The notes under the pieces were generated by a model. It ran no database searches, was not told where the DNA came from, and saw nothing but the letters and a program-made list of their open reading frames with translations. Made by a program: the position numbers and the translations under genes. A stretch of DNA of 64,000 bases from Montifringilla adamsi (lineage: Eukaryota > Chordata > Aves > Passeriformes > Passeridae): positions 10,680,162 to 10,744,161 of the forward strand of contig JAGGNK010006559.1 in assembly GCA_017590115.1 (NCBI GenBank). The letters are read 5' to 3'. Positions 62,377-64,000 of this stretch are shown one piece after another. Within the stretch, counting starts at the first letter, position 1. The number at the start of each line of letters is the position of its first letter.

Positions 62377-64000
62377 AAAATACCTACTGGCATCTTTTTG
62401 TTTTGCTTTTTTAAGATGCATTTCTGGAAAATGTGGGTACCCAGTAACTTCTTTCCTTCCAAAAGAGGTCAGTAGAGTGTTTTTGGCCATTACTGTCAGT
62501 CACAGATGGATAGCAGTTCCAGAAATACTTCTGTGTTCTGGACATAGTAATCGTGCAAGAGCAGAAATTCTAGCTTAGAAATTTCCATGGTGATTCTTTT
62601 TTTCAGTAGCTGTGTGCTAACTTTTCATTAGCAAGATGAATGTCCTTAACAACAAGAGCTTTATATGTATGCAAGTTATATATACACACATTTCCCAACA
62701 TACTTGTGGTATATGTGATCTCATGGCACCCAGGGCTGCGTTGGAATGTATCAGTAACTGTGGAGGTTACTAACTTTTTTTTTTTTTTTTTAATTGGTGC
62801 AGGTTTGCTTACATTTTTTGCTTTCAAAACCAATCAATAATCATTAAAATAATATTTCCATATATTGATTAATTAATTATCAATTTCATTCATTATGTCA
62901 TTGATTAGAAAAAATCTTCTCTTTCATAAAAAGCTATTGATAATTAAAATCAAGACAATAATATTGAAAAAAACACAAATTGAGACAACATTAGTTTGCA
63001 AACCAGACAATTTTCTTGAACTGGTGAATAACTAGGATGTTTCTGTTAAAACATTTAAAACATGGTAAATAATTCTGATAATATATATTCTTCACAACTT
63101 CCCAACAGCTACACCATTAGTAAAATCCAAGTTACTTTTTGTGACCTTTTACTACTAAGACAAATACACACACACACACAGAGAATATCTTAATAACATG
63201 TGTAAAGTAATATAAATGTTTTCTTCCCAAAATATGTATATAACTAAATATGAAGACCTGAAAGAACTATCCAATTGACCAGTCATGATTAATTGTTTTA
63301 ATTTTTTACGTAGTGCCTGAATACAAATCCATGTGCTAAATTTCAAGGTATTTTTTCACACAGCACTTCGCTGAGGAGAAAACAAGGCTAATAATTGAAA
63401 ACCATGTCACAGCCCTCCTAGCATTACCATATTTTATACCCCCCTCAAGTGTTTTATTGCAACTAAATGTCCTCTCACTCTAATTTAAATTAACTAAAGA
63501 AATATTAAAATATTGTCACATAGGAGAGATGGAGAGCACTTTACAGGCAGTGCCTATTCAGTAGCATTCTGGAAAAATCAGGCTGTTTGGTCCCACTGGC
63601 TCCTTTAATCTTCCACTTATTTATAAGGTACCAAAGGAAGGTTTGCCCCTTAGCCCCTGTAGAGGAAATGCTATTAGCTGCTGTGTCCCTCTTAATGGTA
63701 CTTCTTTGCTATCACAGTAAGTTATTACTATTATTGCACTATTAATAATGCTGTACTCTGTGGTGTGTGATTTATTTCTGCTGTGAGTGGTCATTTGTCA
63801 CATATTTTCTAAAAAGCTTCCATCTTATTAGAAAGAGGGGAGGGAGAAGTAGCATCTAATGGAATCTCTCAATCTCGGCTGCTCCAAACATCGTTTGATC
63901 TTTCTGACTTTTGGGAAGAAAACTCAGTCAGTGCTATAATTCACTGTAATCTTTCATCTACTTGATTATCCTGTCAGTGGCCAAAAAGTCAAATATAACA
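62377..64000. other. DOK6 intron 5, last segment in window
   Basis: Unique AT-rich sequence with a T run near 62776-62791 and a CA run at 63166-63180. No exon. The next DOK6 exon, expected to begin Met-Cys-Asp, is not reached. Confidence 0.6.
63166..63180. repeat. (CA)n microsatellite, short
   Basis: About seven CA units. Confidence 0.9.

Noticed and set aside
62046..62578. Open frames on both strands near the right end
   Set aside because: The main ones coincide with the non-coding 3' region of a truncated CR1 copy; the rest have no recognisable content.
1..64000. CRISPR arrays, bacterial operons, tRNA and rRNA genes, prophage
   Set aside because: No spaced direct-repeat array, cloverleaf box A/B pair, ribosomal RNA signature or dense coding was seen; the sequence is an animal intron landscape.

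Overview
The window looks like bird nuclear DNA. It is AT-rich, protein-coding exons are small and far apart, and the interspersed repeats are CR1 LINE relics with the avian CR1 3' end (ATTCTATGATTCTAT-like) plus solo ERVL-type LTRs of kinds common in bird genomes. No bacterial-type gene, operon, CRISPR array, tRNA or rRNA was seen. I cannot resolve the bird order from sequence alone.

The only gene I can support is DOK6 (docking protein 6), on the + strand, and the whole window lies inside it. Three consecutive internal coding exons are present: 15516-15630 (second half of the PH domain), 44190-44309 (end of the PH domain and the linker) and 54071-54260 (most of the IRS-type PTB domain). All have canonical AG/GT borders, and their phases join without a frameshift. 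The first two coding exons should lie upstream and the remaining PTB and tail exons downstream. By inference 1-15515 is the 3' part of intron 2, 15631-44189 is intron 3 (28.6 kb), 44310-54070 is intron 4 (9.8 kb) and 54261-64000 is the 5' part of intron 5.

Repeat layout: intron 2 carries an antisense CR1 relic (about 6.1-6.8 kb), a sense CR1 reverse-transcriptase relic (about 13.1-14.0 kb) and an antisense solo LTR that ends 98 bp before exon 3. The first 13 kb of intron 3 is repeat-dense: a CR1 3' end (16.4-16.8 kb), a long CR1 body relic (17.5-19.3 kb), short CR1 pieces at 24.5 and 26.4 kb, a 128-bp tandem duplication (27.4-27.7 kb), a second antisense solo LTR (27.9-28.5 kb) and a 160-bp TTTC microsatellite. 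From 28.75 kb to 56.85 kb I see no interspersed repeat I can name. Intron 5 has a sense solo LTR with a perfect 5-bp target duplication (56858-57429) and a CR1 3' end (62.0-62.4 kb).

I found no convincing new biological system. The most useful leads are the LTR next to the exon 3 acceptor, the intact LTR insertion with its duplication, an unexplained open frame followed by an A-tract at 57.5-57.9 kb, and several AT-rich intronic stretches with clustered homeodomain/POU or X-box-like motifs that could be conserved enhancers.
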